This document shows positions 18,550 through 26,926 of a DNA stretch of 64,000 nt, in pieces. The translations under genes and the position numbers were made by a program. The stretch lies in the NCBI RefSeq assembly GCF_918741295.1, contig NZ_CAKKNB010000004.1:824376-888375 (forward strand). Direction: 5' to 3'. Origin of the DNA: Aquabacterium sp. CECT 9606 (GTDB lineage: Bacteria; Pseudomonadota; Gammaproteobacteria; Burkholderiales; Burkholderiaceae_C). The notes under the pieces were generated by a model, which did no database searches, was not told the DNA's origin, and saw only the letters and a program-made list of their open reading frames with translations. Every line of letters starts with the position of its first letter. Within the stretch, counting starts at the first letter, position 1.

Positions 18550-19881
18550 ATGCCGACGACGTCTTCCCTGCACCCCGCCCAGCCCTTGACGGCCGAAGAA
18601 CTCACCAAACTCTGGACCCAACTGCAACAGCCCACCGCGCTGGCCGAGCTGGGCCTGTTGCTGGCTTGCCTGGGCGGCGCCTGGCTCATCGTGCGCCTGA
18701 TGCGGGGCCGGCAGGCCGATGCCAAATCCATCTGGTTTGGCCAGCATGTGGTGGATGGCGTGCTGTTCCCCATCCTGGCCTTGATCCTGGCGCTGGGCGC
18801 GCGGCGTTTTTTGGCAGGGGTCGAAATCCCGCTGGCCGTGTTTCGGGTGGCCATCCCGGTGCTGGTGTCCCTGGCCGTCATCCGGCTGACCGTCAAGGTG
18901 CTGGGCGTCGTGTTTCCCAACGCACCGGCCATGCGGGTCATCGAACGCACCGTGTCGTGGATGGCCTGGGTCGGCAGCGTGCTGTGGATCATCGGCGTGA
19001 TGCCTTTGGTGCTGGATGAACTGGACGGCATCACCTGGAAGATCGGCGCCAGCCAGGTCAGCCTGCGCAACCTGATCGAAGGGGCGTTCAGCGCGGTGCT
19101 GGTGCTGATCCTGTCGCTATCGCTGTCCTCGGCCATCGAGAACCGCCTGCTCAAAGGCGCCACCGACAACATGTCGCTGCGCAAGATCATGGCCAACCTG
19201 TCCCGGGCCTTGTTGCTGACCGTGGGCTTGATGATGGCCTTGTCGGCCGTGGGCATCGACCTGACAGCGCTGTCGGTGCTTGGCGGCGCCATTGGCGTGG
19301 GCGTCGGCTTTGGTCTGCAGAAGCTGGCCGCCAATTACGTCAGCGGTTTCGTGATCCTGGCTGAGCGCAGCCTGCGCATCGGTGACCTGGTCAAGGTGGA
19401 CAACTTTGAAGGCCGCATCACCGACATCAACACCCGCTACACCGTCCTGCGCTCATCCGCGGGGCGCGAAGCCATCGTCCCCAATGAGATGCTGATCACC
19501 CAGCGGGTGGAGAACGCCTCGTTGGCCGACAACAAGTTGCTGCTCATGACCGAGGTGCAAGTGGCCTATGGCACCGACCTGGATTGGTTGCGCCCCTTGC
19601 TGGCCGAGGCCGTGGCCAAGGTGCCCCGCATCTTGCCCAGCCCCGCTCCCGCGGTTCATTTGACGGCGTTCGCGCCCGATGGCTTGGGCCTGACCGTGGC
19701 CTTCTGGATCGGTGATCCCGAGAATGGTCAATTGGCGGCGCGGTCCGAGGTCAATCTGGCCATTCTGGCCGCGCTGAACCACTTGAAGGTTGATATTCCC
19801 TATCCTCAAAGGGTCGTTCATATCAATGCGCCGCTTGAGGTATCCTCCGCCGAACATGACATTACCCACGACGCAACCTGA
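18550..19881 (+). CDS. MscS-family mechanosensitive channel
   Basis: A 443-residue inner-membrane channel opened by membrane tension during osmotic downshift. Five or six hydrophobic segments precede the pore helix and the beta domain; the conserved stretch GGAIGVGVGFGLQKLAANYVSGF is the MscS pore-lining and linker motif. A C-terminal alpha/beta domain follows (LKVDIPYPQRVVHI, the typical family end). It is longer than E. coli MscS (286) because of extra N-terminal helices, as in medium-sized members. The 3' end overlaps the start of pssA by 26 bases. Confidence 0.93.
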   Translation: MPTTSSLHPAQPLTAEELTKLWTQLQQPTALAELGLLLACLGGAWLIVRLMRGRQADAKSIWFGQHVVDGVLFPILALILALGARRFLAGVEIPLAVFRVAIPVLVSLAVIRLTVKVLGVVFPNAPAMRVIERTVSWMAWVGSVLWIIGVMPLVLDELDGITWKIGASQVSLRNLIEGAFSAVLVLILSLSLSSAIENRLLKGATDNMSLRKIMANLSRALLLTVGLMMALSAVGIDLTALSVLGGAIGVGVGFGLQKLAANYVSGFVILAERSLRIGDLVKVDNFEGRITDINTRYTVLRSSAGREAIVPNEMLITQRVENASLADNKLLLMTEVQVAYGTDLDWLRPLLAEAVAKVPRILPSPAPAVHLTAFAPDGLGLTVAFWIGDPENGQLAARSEVNLAILAALNHLKVDIPYPQRVVHINAPLEVSSAEHDITHDAT

Positions 19882-20716
19882 CCCATCCTCGACCCGAGTG
19901 GTCGACCTGCCCCTGGACGACACGGAAGACTCGCCCGGCGTGCGTCGGCGCCGCAAGGGCATCTTCATCTTGCCGAACCTGTTCACGCTGGCCGCCCTGT
20001 TCGGCGGTTTTTACGGCATCGTGATGGCCATGAACGGGCAATTCGAGCAATCGGCCATTGGCATTTTCTGCGCCATGGTGCTGGACAGCCTGGACGGCCG
20101 CGTGGCCCGCATGACCAACACGCAAAGCGCGTTTGGCGAGCAGATGGACAGCCTGTCGGACATGGTGTCCTTTGGCGCCGCGCCCGCGCTCATCGTCTAC
20201 GAGTGGGCACTCAAGGGCCTGGGCAAATGGGGCTGGATCGCCGCCTTTGTGTATTGCTCTTGTGCGGCCTTGCGCCTGGCGCGCTTCAACACCAACATCG
20301 GTGTGGTCGACAAGCGCTTTTTCCAGGGCCTGCCCAGCCCGGCCGCCGCCGCATTGGTGATCGGCCTGATCTGGGTGGTGACCGACCTTGACCCGGGGCT
20401 CCGCTCGGCGCCCTGGATGGTTTGGCTGGCCTTTGGCTTCACGTTGTACGCGGGCCTGACCATGGTCACCAACGTGCCCTTCTACAGTTTCAAGGATGTC
20501 AGCTTCAAACGCACAGTGCCTTTCATCGTGATCGTGGCGATCGCGCTGGGCATCGCGGTGGTGACGATTCACCCGCCTGTGGTGCTCTTCGGCGTTTTCG
20601 TGGTCTATGGCGTGTCCGGTTACGGCGTCTATGTCTGGAAGCGCATGAAGGGCAAACCGGTGAGCGTGATCTCCACCTCGACCGATGAACCCGATGAAGA
20701 AGGACTGCACCGCTGA
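19856..20716 (+). CDS. pssA: CDP-diacylglycerol-serine O-phosphatidyltransferase
   Basis: Makes phosphatidylserine, the precursor of phosphatidylethanolamine, from CDP-diacylglycerol and serine in the inner membrane. The CDP-alcohol phosphatidyltransferase signature D-G-x2-A-R-x8-G-x3-D-x3-D is complete (DGRVARMTNTQSAFGEQMDS then LSD, about residues 78-100). About seven hydrophobic helices follow an acidic/basic cytoplasmic N-terminus. The ATG at 19856 is preferred over an upstream in-frame start because the extra residues lie inside mscS and are not conserved-looking; the 286-residue product fits the type II (Bacillus-like) PssA class. It lies upstream of leuA, from which it is separated by a leader region. 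Confidence 0.93.
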   Translation: MTLPTTQPDPSSTRVVDLPLDDTEDSPGVRRRRKGIFILPNLFTLAALFGGFYGIVMAMNGQFEQSAIGIFCAMVLDSLDGRVARMTNTQSAFGEQMDSLSDMVSFGAAPALIVYEWALKGLGKWGWIAAFVYCSCAALRLARFNTNIGVVDKRFFQGLPSPAAAALVIGLIWVVTDLDPGLRSAPWMVWLAFGFTLYAGLTMVTNVPFYSFKDVSFKRTVPFIVIVAIALGIAVVTIHPPVVLFGVFVVYGVSGYGVYVWKRMKGKPVSVISTSTDEPDEEGLHR

Positions 20717-20776
20717 TGGCTTTTTCGGGGCTTTTGCCCGGTATCAAGCCATGAGCCGCGTGCTATATTGCTTTCC

Positions 20777-20833
20777 ATGACGACCTTCAACGCCAACCTG
20801 CTACTACTTCTAGGAGTGCCTCGGGCGCGTTGA
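20777..20833 (+). CDS. Leucine-rich leader peptide of leuA (leuL-like)
   Basis: An 18-codon reading frame, MTTFNANLLLLLGVPRAR, lying 170 bases before leuA. Five consecutive Leu codons (CTG CTA CTA CTT CTA) include CTA three times, which is rare in this GC-rich sequence. That is the classic design of a transcription-attenuation leader: a ribosome stalled for charged tRNA-Leu would alter folding of the downstream hairpin. No strong ribosome-binding site is visible, but a nine-codon frame at 20751-20780 ends in a TGA that overlaps its ATG (ATGA), which could couple translation. The function is inferred from design and position. Confidence 0.75.
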   Translation: MTTFNANLLLLLGVPRAR

Positions 20834-20872
20834 TCGCTTTCGTTTGTACCTTGTACACATCCGAACTTTCGC

Positions 20873-20910
20873 AAAACGGCCCGCCAGCATTGCCCGCGGG
20901 CCGTTTTGTT
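20873..20910 (+). terminator. Attenuator hairpin upstream of leuA
   Basis: A perfect 12-base-pair stem (AAAACGGCCCGC with GCGGGCCGTTTT) around an 11-base loop, followed by GTTTGG. It sits between the Leu leader peptide and leuA, so it should act as a regulated terminator. The 5' arm (GCCCG) could instead pair with CGGGC in the leader-peptide coding end (about 20821-20826), a possible antiterminator. Confidence 0.8.
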
Positions 20911-21001
20911 TGGTAGCAGTCATTTCAAGTGTCGCCAAGCCAAACCAGCCCCCAGTGCTGAGGTTTGACCAGAACCCTTGACGTGTCCCACGGAGACCAC
21001 C

Positions 21002-22543
21002 ATGACCGACAAACTCATCATTTTCGACACCACCTTGCGCGATGGCGAGCAATCGCCCGGCGCCTCCATGACCCGCGACGAGAAGCTGCGCATCGCCAAG
21101 CAACTCGAGCGGCTGAAGGTGGACGTGATCGAAGCCGGTTTCGCCGCTTCATCCAATGGTGACTTCGAGGCTGTCAAGTCCATCGCCGCCGCCATCAAGG
21201 ATTCCACCGTGTGTTCGCTGGCCCGGGCCAACGACCGCGACATTGCCCGCGCCGCCGAAGCCTTGAAGGGCGCCAACTCATGGCGCATCCACACCTTCAT
21301 CGCGACCAGCGCGTTGCACATGGAAAAGAAGCTGCGCATGTCGCCCGAGCAGGTACTTGAGCAGGCCAAGCTGTCGGTGCGGTTTGCCCGCAACCTCACC
21401 AGCGACGTCGAGTTCTCGGCCGAAGACGGTTACCGCTCTGACATCGATTACCTGGCCCGCGTGGTCGAGGCCGTCATCAACGAAGGTGCCACCACCATCA
21501 ACATCCCCGACACCGTCGGCTATGGCATCCCCGACCTGTACGGCACGTTCATCAAGACCCTGCGTGAGAAGGTGCCCAACTCCGACAAGGCGATCTGGTC
21601 AGTGCACTGCCACAACGACCTGGGCATGGCCGTGGCCAACTCGCTGGCCGGCGTCAAGATCGGTGGCGCGCGCCAGATCGAATGCACCATCAACGGCCTG
21701 GGCGAGCGCGCTGGCAACTGCGCCCTTGAAGAAGTCGTGATGGCCGTCAAGACGCGCCGCGAGTACTTTGGTCTGGACACGCGCATCGACGCCAGTCAGA
21801 TCATGTCGGCGTCTCGTTTGGTGTCGCAAACCACGGGCTTTGTGGTGCAACCCAACAAGGCCGTGGTGGGGGCCAACGCATTCGCGCACGCTTCGGGCAT
21901 CCACCAGGATGGCGTGCTCAAAGCGCGCGACACTTACGAAATCATGCGCGCCGAAGACGTGGGCTGGGCCGCCAACAAGATCGTGCTGGGCAAATTGTCG
22001 GGCCGCAACGCCTTCAAGCAGCGCCTGACCGAACTGGGCATCGACCTGGATTCCGAGGCCGGCATCAACACGGCCTTCGCCAAGTTCAAGGAACTGGCCG
22101 ACCGCAAGAGCGAGATATTTGACGAGGACATCATCGCCTTGGTGGGCGACGAAAGCGTCACGCCTGAACAAGAGCACTACCGCCTGGTGTCGCTGTCGCA
22201 GCGCTCCGAAACTGGCGAGCGTCCACACGCCAGCATCGTCTTCGCGGCCGGTGACACTGAACACCAATCCGAGAGCGATGGCAATGGTCCGGTGGACGCG
22301 AGTCTCAAGGCAATCGAGACCGTCGTGAAAAGTGGCGCGGAAATCGTCCTCTACTCGGTCAATGCAATCACCTCCGGAAGCACAGAATCGCAGGGAGAGG
22401 TGACCGTTCGTTTGCAACACAGTGGGCGCGTGGTCAATGGGGTCGGAGCCGATCCGGACATCGTGGTGGCGTCAGCCAAAGCCTACCTGGCAGCGTTGAA
22501 CAAGCTGCACAGCAAGGCCGAAAGGGTTGCAGCGCAAGGGTAA
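21002..22543 (+). CDS. leuA: 2-isopropylmalate synthase
   Basis: First committed enzyme of leucine synthesis: condenses acetyl-CoA with 2-oxoisovalerate. The ATG at 21002 follows GGAG and begins [20 protein letters not shown], the DTTLRDGEQ catalytic and metal-binding motif of the DRE-TIM superfamily. Further motifs are [17 protein letters not shown] (metal His pair) and [14 protein letters not shown]. The C-terminal third (about residues 390-513) is the LeuA regulatory dimer domain where leucine binds for feedback inhibition. The 513-residue length is normal. Expression is probably attenuated by the leader region, and a terminator follows. Confidence 0.97.
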   Translation: MTDKLIIFDTTLRDGEQSPGASMTRDEKLRIAKQLERLKVDVIEAGFAASSNGDFEAVKSIAAAIKDSTVCSLARANDRDIARAAEALKGANSWRIHTFIATSALHMEKKLRMSPEQVLEQAKLSVRFARNLTSDVEFSAEDGYRSDIDYLARVVEAVINEGATTINIPDTVGYGIPDLYGTFIKTLREKVPNSDKAIWSVHCHNDLGMAVANSLAGVKIGGARQIECTINGLGERAGNCALEEVVMAVKTRREYFGLDTRIDASQIMSASRLVSQTTGFVVQPNKAVVGANAFAHASGIHQDGVLKARDTYEIMRAEDVGWAANKIVLGKLSGRNAFKQRLTELGIDLDSEAGINTAFAKFKELADRKSEIFDEDIIALVGDESVTPEQEHYRLVSLSQRSETGERPHASIVFAAGDTEHQSESDGNGPVDASLKAIETVVKSGAEIVLYSVNAITSGSTESQGEVTVRLQHSGRVVNGVGADPDIVVASAKAYLAALNKLHSKAERVAAQG

Positions 22544-22583
22544 ACCCTTGATCATGATGGCCTGAATGGCGAGGTCACTTTAC

Positions 22584-22620
22584 AAAAGGCGCGTAAGTCA
22601 TTGATCTGGCGCGCCTTTTT
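22584..22620 (+). terminator. Terminator after leuA
   Basis: AAAAGGCGCG paired with CGCGCCTTTT around a 16-base loop, ending in five Ts, about 40 bases after the leuA stop. Confidence 0.85.
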
Positions 22621-22653
22621 AATTACACTTCGCACTGTGACGAAAGGGCTGTG

Positions 22654-23808
22654 ATGGTCGTGCTCAAGAAGTTCAAGAAAAGTTGTCTGACATTGATGGT
22701 GATGCTGTCTGTGGCCTGCTTGGCCATGACCACGCCAGGCTTGGCCGAGGCCAAGGCAAAAACGAAATCCAAGGCCCGCACCACCGCCACTGCTAAGGTT
22801 AAAGTCAAGGCCAGCACCGTGCGCAAAGTCCGCACCATTCGTGCTCGTGGCGCTGCCAAGGTGTCGCGCGCCCAGGTTCGCATGCCGGTCATTGAGTCCT
22901 TGTCGACATCTGCTGGCGGCTCGGTCATCAAGGCCACGGCCATTGGCGCTGCGGCGGGCATGTCCGCTGCCTCCGGCGCATCGTTTGGCCAGCTTTATGG
23001 CCTGCACCACACGCCCGACCCCCTGGACCTCAAGTCCAGCGTGGCCTTCGTGATGGACCAGGACACCAATGAGATCTTGCTGTCCAAGAATTCTGAAGCG
23101 GTCTTGCCCATTGCCTCGCTGACCAAGCTGATGACCGCCATGGTGGTGGTCGAGGCCAAGTTGCCGCTCGATGAATCGATCACCATCACTTCTGATGACG
23201 TGGACACGGAAAAGAACAGCAGCTCGCGCCTGGCCGTTGGCGCCACGCTGACGCGGGGCGAGTTGTTGCACCTGGCCTTGATGTCCTCTGAAAACCGGGC
23301 TGCCCATGCGCTGGGCCGCATCTACCCTGGTGGTTTGCAGGCCTTTGTCGTTGCGATGAACCGCAAGGCGCAGCTGTTGAGCATGGCCGACACCAAGTAT
23401 GTCGAGCCCACCGGTTTGAGCAGCCAGAATCAATCCAGTGCCCGTGATTTGGCCACGCTGGTCAAGGCCGCCTACCAGCAGCCTTTGATCCGCGAACTGT
23501 CCACATCGCGCGAGTACGCTGTGCACCTTGGCGCGCGCCAGCTTCAGTTCCACACCACCAACAGCCTGGTGCGCAATCCCAACTGGGACATCGGTCTGCA
23601 AAAGACCGGCTACATCGTGGAGGCGGGACGCTGTCTGGTCTTGCAGGCCCGCATGGCCGGCCGCAAGTTGATCATGGTGTTCCTTGATTCCACCGGCAAA
23701 TATTCGCGCCAGGCTGATGCCGAGCGCGTTCGCCGCTGGATTGAAACCTCGCCTCAACCACCGCGTGGTTCGGCCGATCTGGTCGCCATTCCCAAGGTCA
23801 CCTCCTGA
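22654..23808 (+). CDS. pbpG: D-alanyl-D-alanine endopeptidase (PBP7 type, peptidase S11)
   Basis: A periplasmic penicillin-binding endopeptidase that cuts D-Ala-DAP cross-links in peptidoglycan. A signal peptide (residues 1-32) is followed by a very basic Lys/Ala/Thr-rich stretch of about 60 residues, then the S11 domain with SLTK (the acyl-Ser, in PIASLTKLMTAM), SEN (MSSENRAAHAL) and KTG (LQKTGYI). The length fits PBP7/8 rather than DacA, since the C-terminal beta domain and membrane anchor are missing. GTG at 22651 directly precedes the ATG at 22654; either could start. A hairpin terminator follows. Confidence 0.9.
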   Translation: MVVLKKFKKSCLTLMVMLSVACLAMTTPGLAEAKAKTKSKARTTATAKVKVKASTVRKVRTIRARGAAKVSRAQVRMPVIESLSTSAGGSVIKATAIGAAAGMSAASGASFGQLYGLHHTPDPLDLKSSVAFVMDQDTNEILLSKNSEAVLPIASLTKLMTAMVVVEAKLPLDESITITSDDVDTEKNSSSRLAVGATLTRGELLHLALMSSENRAAHALGRIYPGGLQAFVVAMNRKAQLLSMADTKYVEPTGLSSQNQSSARDLATLVKAAYQQPLIRELSTSREYAVHLGARQLQFHTTNSLVRNPNWDIGLQKTGYIVEAGRCLVLQARMAGRKLIMVFLDSTGKYSRQADAERVRRWIETSPQPPRGSADLVAIPKVTS

Positions 23809-23847
23809 GGGATCACCTGCCGGCCTGACTGGGTCGGCAGCTTGAAG

Positions 23848-23871
23848 AAAAAGGCCCCAAGGGGCCTTTTT
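23848..23871. terminator. Bidirectional terminator between pbpG and the IclR gene
   Basis: A perfect palindrome AAAAAGGCCCC-AA-GGGGCCTTTTT between two convergent genes, with A- and T-runs serving both strands. Confidence 0.88.
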
Positions 23872-23896
23872 CACGTCTGGCGAAGTGCTTGTGTGA

Positions 23897-24640
23897 TCAA
23901 CGCCCAGACCAGCCCATCGACGTGGAAATCCGGCATGCGGCGCTTTTCAGTGCCTCGCCCCACTCGGCGCTCAGGCGCAAGCTGGAGGTGTTCAATGCCA
24001 GGCTGGCCACGATCTGGCCCTGATCGTCCATCACTGGTGCCGCCGCCTGTTGCAATGCGGCCTCCACCGAATCGCTATCCACCGCGAGGCCATTTGCCCG
24101 GATGTTCTGCAGTTCGGTGTGTAGCGTGTCAGCACGGGTGCCGTTGACGTGGGCCAGGGCGTGCAACTGAGCGGCTGTCCATTGGCTGATCAACACCTTG
24201 CCTGCCGCGCTGGCCGCCAGTGGCGTGCGAGCGCCAAGCACGCGGTTCACCTGGATGCCATTGCGTTCGCTGCTGGTGCGCTCGGCGCACACCGATTCGT
24301 CATCTTGGCGGATGTGCAAGGCCACGGTCTGGCCGGTCAGGCGATGCAGTTCCTGCATGGGGCGCATGGCCAGATCACGAACGTCCAGCCTTGACTTGAC
24401 CAGGTTGCCCAATTGGAGCAAGCGCAAACCCAGGCGGTAAGTGCCGGGGCCGGAGCGCTCGACAAACCCGCCGACCGCCAGATCATTGAGGATGCGGTGG
24501 GCCGTGGATGGGTGCAAACCCGTGCGTTCGCTCACGGTTTTCAGCGAAACGGAGTCTCCTTCGTGGGCCAGGGTGTCCAAAAGACTGAACATTCTGGCCA
24601 TGACCTGGATCGAAGTGGAGGGCGAAGTGGATTCACTCAT
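23897..24640 (-). CDS. IclR-family transcriptional regulator
   Basis: A 247-residue regulator. The winged helix-turn-helix is near residues 20-75 (SVSLKTVSERTGLHPSTAHRILNDLAVGGFVER), followed by the IclR effector domain (about 90-245; GARTPLAASAAGKVLIS and ASLALNTSSLRLS are typical). The start at 24640 is chosen over a longer reading frame because AAGGAAA lies just upstream and the sequence from MSEST fits the family start. It is divergent from the TIGR03790-type gene across 124 bases. IclR proteins sense small aromatic or carboxylic acids; no catabolic genes lie nearby, so the target is unknown. Confidence 0.92.
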   Translation of the reverse strand: MSESTSPSTSIQVMARMFSLLDTLAHEGDSVSLKTVSERTGLHPSTAHRILNDLAVGGFVERSGPGTYRLGLRLLQLGNLVKSRLDVRDLAMRPMQELHRLTGQTVALHIRQDDESVCAERTSSERNGIQVNRVLGARTPLAASAAGKVLISQWTAAQLHALAHVNGTRADTLHTELQNIRANGLAVDSDSVEAALQQAAAPVMDDQGQIVASLALNTSSLRLSAEWGEALKSAACRISTSMGWSGR

Positions 24641-24764
24641 CGGGTTTTCCTTTGTGGCAAACCATTTTGAAAGGTGGGATCCCTCGTCATTCGGCGAAAT
24701 AATCAGTGGCTTGAGGCCCATATAGGGGCACATCAGCCCACTTTCCGGGATTTGATAACGCCTT

Positions 24765-25892
24765 ATGAAAAATCTCTTGCATGAAGTCCTTGGGCTGGCA
24801 GTGGCATTGCTCATGTGCGCGGGAGCGGCCAACGCCGCGGTGCCCTCCCTGGCGGCCGAGTTCAGCGAGGCGGCGGCCAGCGGCTCATCGCCTGGCTCGG
24901 GCCGCCGCTGGATGACGATGCCGCGGGTGTTTGGGCACCTCACCGCCAAAGACCTGGGTGTGGTCATCAACACCGACGATCCTTATTCCGTGCAGGTCGG
25001 CGAGTACTACGCCAAGGCGCGGGGCATTCCGGCCAGCCGTGTGCTTCGCATCAGCTTGCCCATGAAGCCCACCCTGGCGCCGGACGAGTTCGACGATTTC
25101 AAAAAACAGATCGACGCATTCTTTGGCCCCAAGGTGCAAGCCCTGGCTTTGACCTGGAGGCTGCCTTATGGGGTGAACTGCAACTCCATCACCGGGGCGC
25201 TGGCCATGGGCTACGACGCCAAGCTGTGTGGCAACAGCTGTGCCGTGCCGGGCAAGACTTCCACTTATTTCGGGTCCAGCTCCACCAAGCCCTTCACCGA
25301 CCACCGCATGCGCTTGAGCATGTTGCTGGCAGCGAAGGACGCTGATTCAGCCAAAGCCCTGATCGACCGTGGTGTGCGCTCAGATGGCACTTTGGGCTTG
25401 CGGGGCGCCCCTGCGGTGAATGCCCATTTTGTCACCACGTCCGACAGCATCCGCAGCGTTCGCCAGCAACTCTTCCCGCCTGCGGGCAGCAATCCACCCT
25501 TTGGCGTGGACGTCTACCTGGACCAGACCGAGGCCTTGAAGAACGCCGACCGTGTCATGCTTTACCAAACAGGGCGTGCGCAGGTGGACTTCCTGGAGAC
25601 AAATGAGTTCGTGCCGGGGGCGTTGGGAGACCACCTCACATCGTTTGGCGGCATCCTCGACAAGCCACATGGTCAGATGACCGTGCTGTCCTGGATCGAC
25701 GCCGGGGTCACCGCCACCTATGGCACCACGAGCGAGCCCTGTGCGCATTTGCAGAAGTTTCCCCATCCTCAAGCCCTGATCGGGTTTTACCTGCAAGGGG
25801 CCACCGCCCTTGAGGCCTATTGGAAAAGCGTGGCCTGGCCTCAGCAAGGGTTGTTCGTGGGCGAGCCGCTCGCTTCACCGTTCGGGCGCTGA
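24765..25892 (+). CDS. TIGR03790-type secreted protein of unknown function
   Basis: A 375-residue exported protein. A signal peptide ends around CAGAANA (residue 25). The segment VVINTDDPYSVQVGEYYAKARGIPASRVLRI and the later TWRLPYGVNCNSIT resemble, from memory, the TIGR03790 family, a group noted to occur in species that carry exosortase. No membrane segment or known catalytic motif is seen; Cys residues in YGVNCNSIT, LCGNSCAVPG and SEPCAH could form disulfides. It converges with the squalene-synthase-like gene, the 3' ends overlapping by 18 bases. No function should be assumed. Confidence 0.7.
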   Translation: MKNLLHEVLGLAVALLMCAGAANAAVPSLAAEFSEAAASGSSPGSGRRWMTMPRVFGHLTAKDLGVVINTDDPYSVQVGEYYAKARGIPASRVLRISLPMKPTLAPDEFDDFKKQIDAFFGPKVQALALTWRLPYGVNCNSITGALAMGYDAKLCGNSCAVPGKTSTYFGSSSTKPFTDHRMRLSMLLAAKDADSAKALIDRGVRSDGTLGLRGAPAVNAHFVTTSDSIRSVRQQLFPPAGSNPPFGVDVYLDQTEALKNADRVMLYQTGRAQVDFLETNEFVPGALGDHLTSFGGILDKPHGQMTVLSWIDAGVTATYGTTSEPCAHLQKFPHPQALIGFYLQGATALEAYWKSVAWPQQGLFVGEPLASPFGR

Positions 25893-26750
25893 ATACCAGC
25901 CCCAGCGCACCTGGGTGGCGATCCACCACTTGCGCAGTGGCGTGAGCATCAGCCGTTCGTGCAGCACGCGCTCGCCCTGTGCGGCGATCTCGTCGATCAA
26001 CGCCATCTGCAAAGCCGCCAGCACGGCCAGGGGGCGCAGAGCGTGTCGCTCTGCGGCAGGCAGTTGGTCGATGGACCGCCAGGACACCGCCAGGCTTTGA
26101 CGTGCTTGCGCGTGCAGGTGCGCGAGCAGGGCAGGCCACTGCGCTGGTGCCTGGCCCGGCTGCGGGCGCAGCAACTCATGGGCTTTCACGTCGTGTTGCT
26201 GCAGGATGCTGACCGGCGTGTGCAGCCAGCCCAGCCGTGCGTCCTGCCCCAGCCGGCTCAAGTGGTGGGCTTGCCGCAGTCCCCAGCCCAGCTCACGGGC
26301 GGCTGACAGGGCCTGGGGCGACCGGGCGCCCAACAGATGCGCCGCGGCTTCGCAGGCGGCGCCCGTGGTGGTCAGGGCGTGCTTGCGCTGGCTGACTTCA
26401 TCCAACCAGCGCGTTTGTTGCACCAAGGCCTGCATGCCATCGACCTGCGCCAGCCACAGGTCTTGCGGCGGCCAGTGCCCTGGGGCGGGTACCGGCTGGG
26501 CCAAGGGTTTGGTCAGTGGGTGGGTGGGCTTGCCCTCAAAGCTGTTGCGCACCTCCTGGCCCCACCAGGCCAGCTTGGTCTGGGCCACGCCCGGGTCGTT
26601 CACGCTCAGCGGGATGGCGCTGACCTCGTGCCACCAATGAACCCAGGCTTGAAGCGCCGGGCGCAAGGTCCCGGGGGCGGATTGCAGCGCATAGTAGAGA
26701 CTGCTGCCCGGCCTGATGGGTGACAGTGGGGCGTTTGGCGATGGAGGCAT
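25875..26750 (-). CDS. Squalene/phytoene synthase family protein
   Basis: A 291-residue protein resembling the trans-isoprenyl head-to-head synthase fold. Family-like segments are SLYYALQSAPGTLRPAL (N-terminal helix), KLAWWGQEVRNSFEG (the LxWWxxE motif), DEVSQRKHALTTTGAACEAAAHLLG and RELGWGLRQAHHLSRLGQDARLG. The canonical Asp-rich DxxxD/DxxAD pair for diphosphate-Mg binding is poorly kept (only GQDARLG and DEVSQ are close), so catalytic activity is doubtful. The start at 26750 is preferred to a frame extending to 26900. It is divergent from the RND adaptor gene, sharing a regulatory region with a TetR-type palindrome. Confidence 0.75.
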   Translation of the reverse strand: MPPSPNAPLSPIRPGSSLYYALQSAPGTLRPALQAWVHWWHEVSAIPLSVNDPGVAQTKLAWWGQEVRNSFEGKPTHPLTKPLAQPVPAPGHWPPQDLWLAQVDGMQALVQQTRWLDEVSQRKHALTTTGAACEAAAHLLGARSPQALSAARELGWGLRQAHHLSRLGQDARLGWLHTPVSILQQHDVKAHELLRPQPGQAPAQWPALLAHLHAQARQSLAVSWRSIDQLPAAERHALRPLAVLAALQMALIDEIAAQGERVLHERLMLTPLRKWWIATQVRWGWYSAPER

Positions 26751-26814
26751 GAGTTGGATGTGGGCAAAGACACGACATTGTCTCAATTGCCGCGTGCCCG
26801 CATAAAAAACAAGA

Positions 26815-26836
26815 TTACTGACCCGTTGGTCAGTTA
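26815..26836. promoter_or_regulatory. TetR-type operator palindrome
   Basis: ACTGACC-CGTT-GGTCAGT is a perfect 7-4-7 palindrome (26817-26834) with partly symmetric flanks (TTACTGACC...GGTCAGTTA). It lies between the divergent squalene-synthase-like gene and the RND efflux pair, the usual place and style for a TetR-family repressor of efflux. No TetR gene is present nearby. Confidence 0.6.
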
Positions 26837-26926
26837 CGATGGCGCCCTGAAAGTCAGCGGATTTAGACAATGACAGGGATGAACCATGAGCCGCTGCCAT
26901 GGGCCCTCCTTCAATTGAGCGACCTC

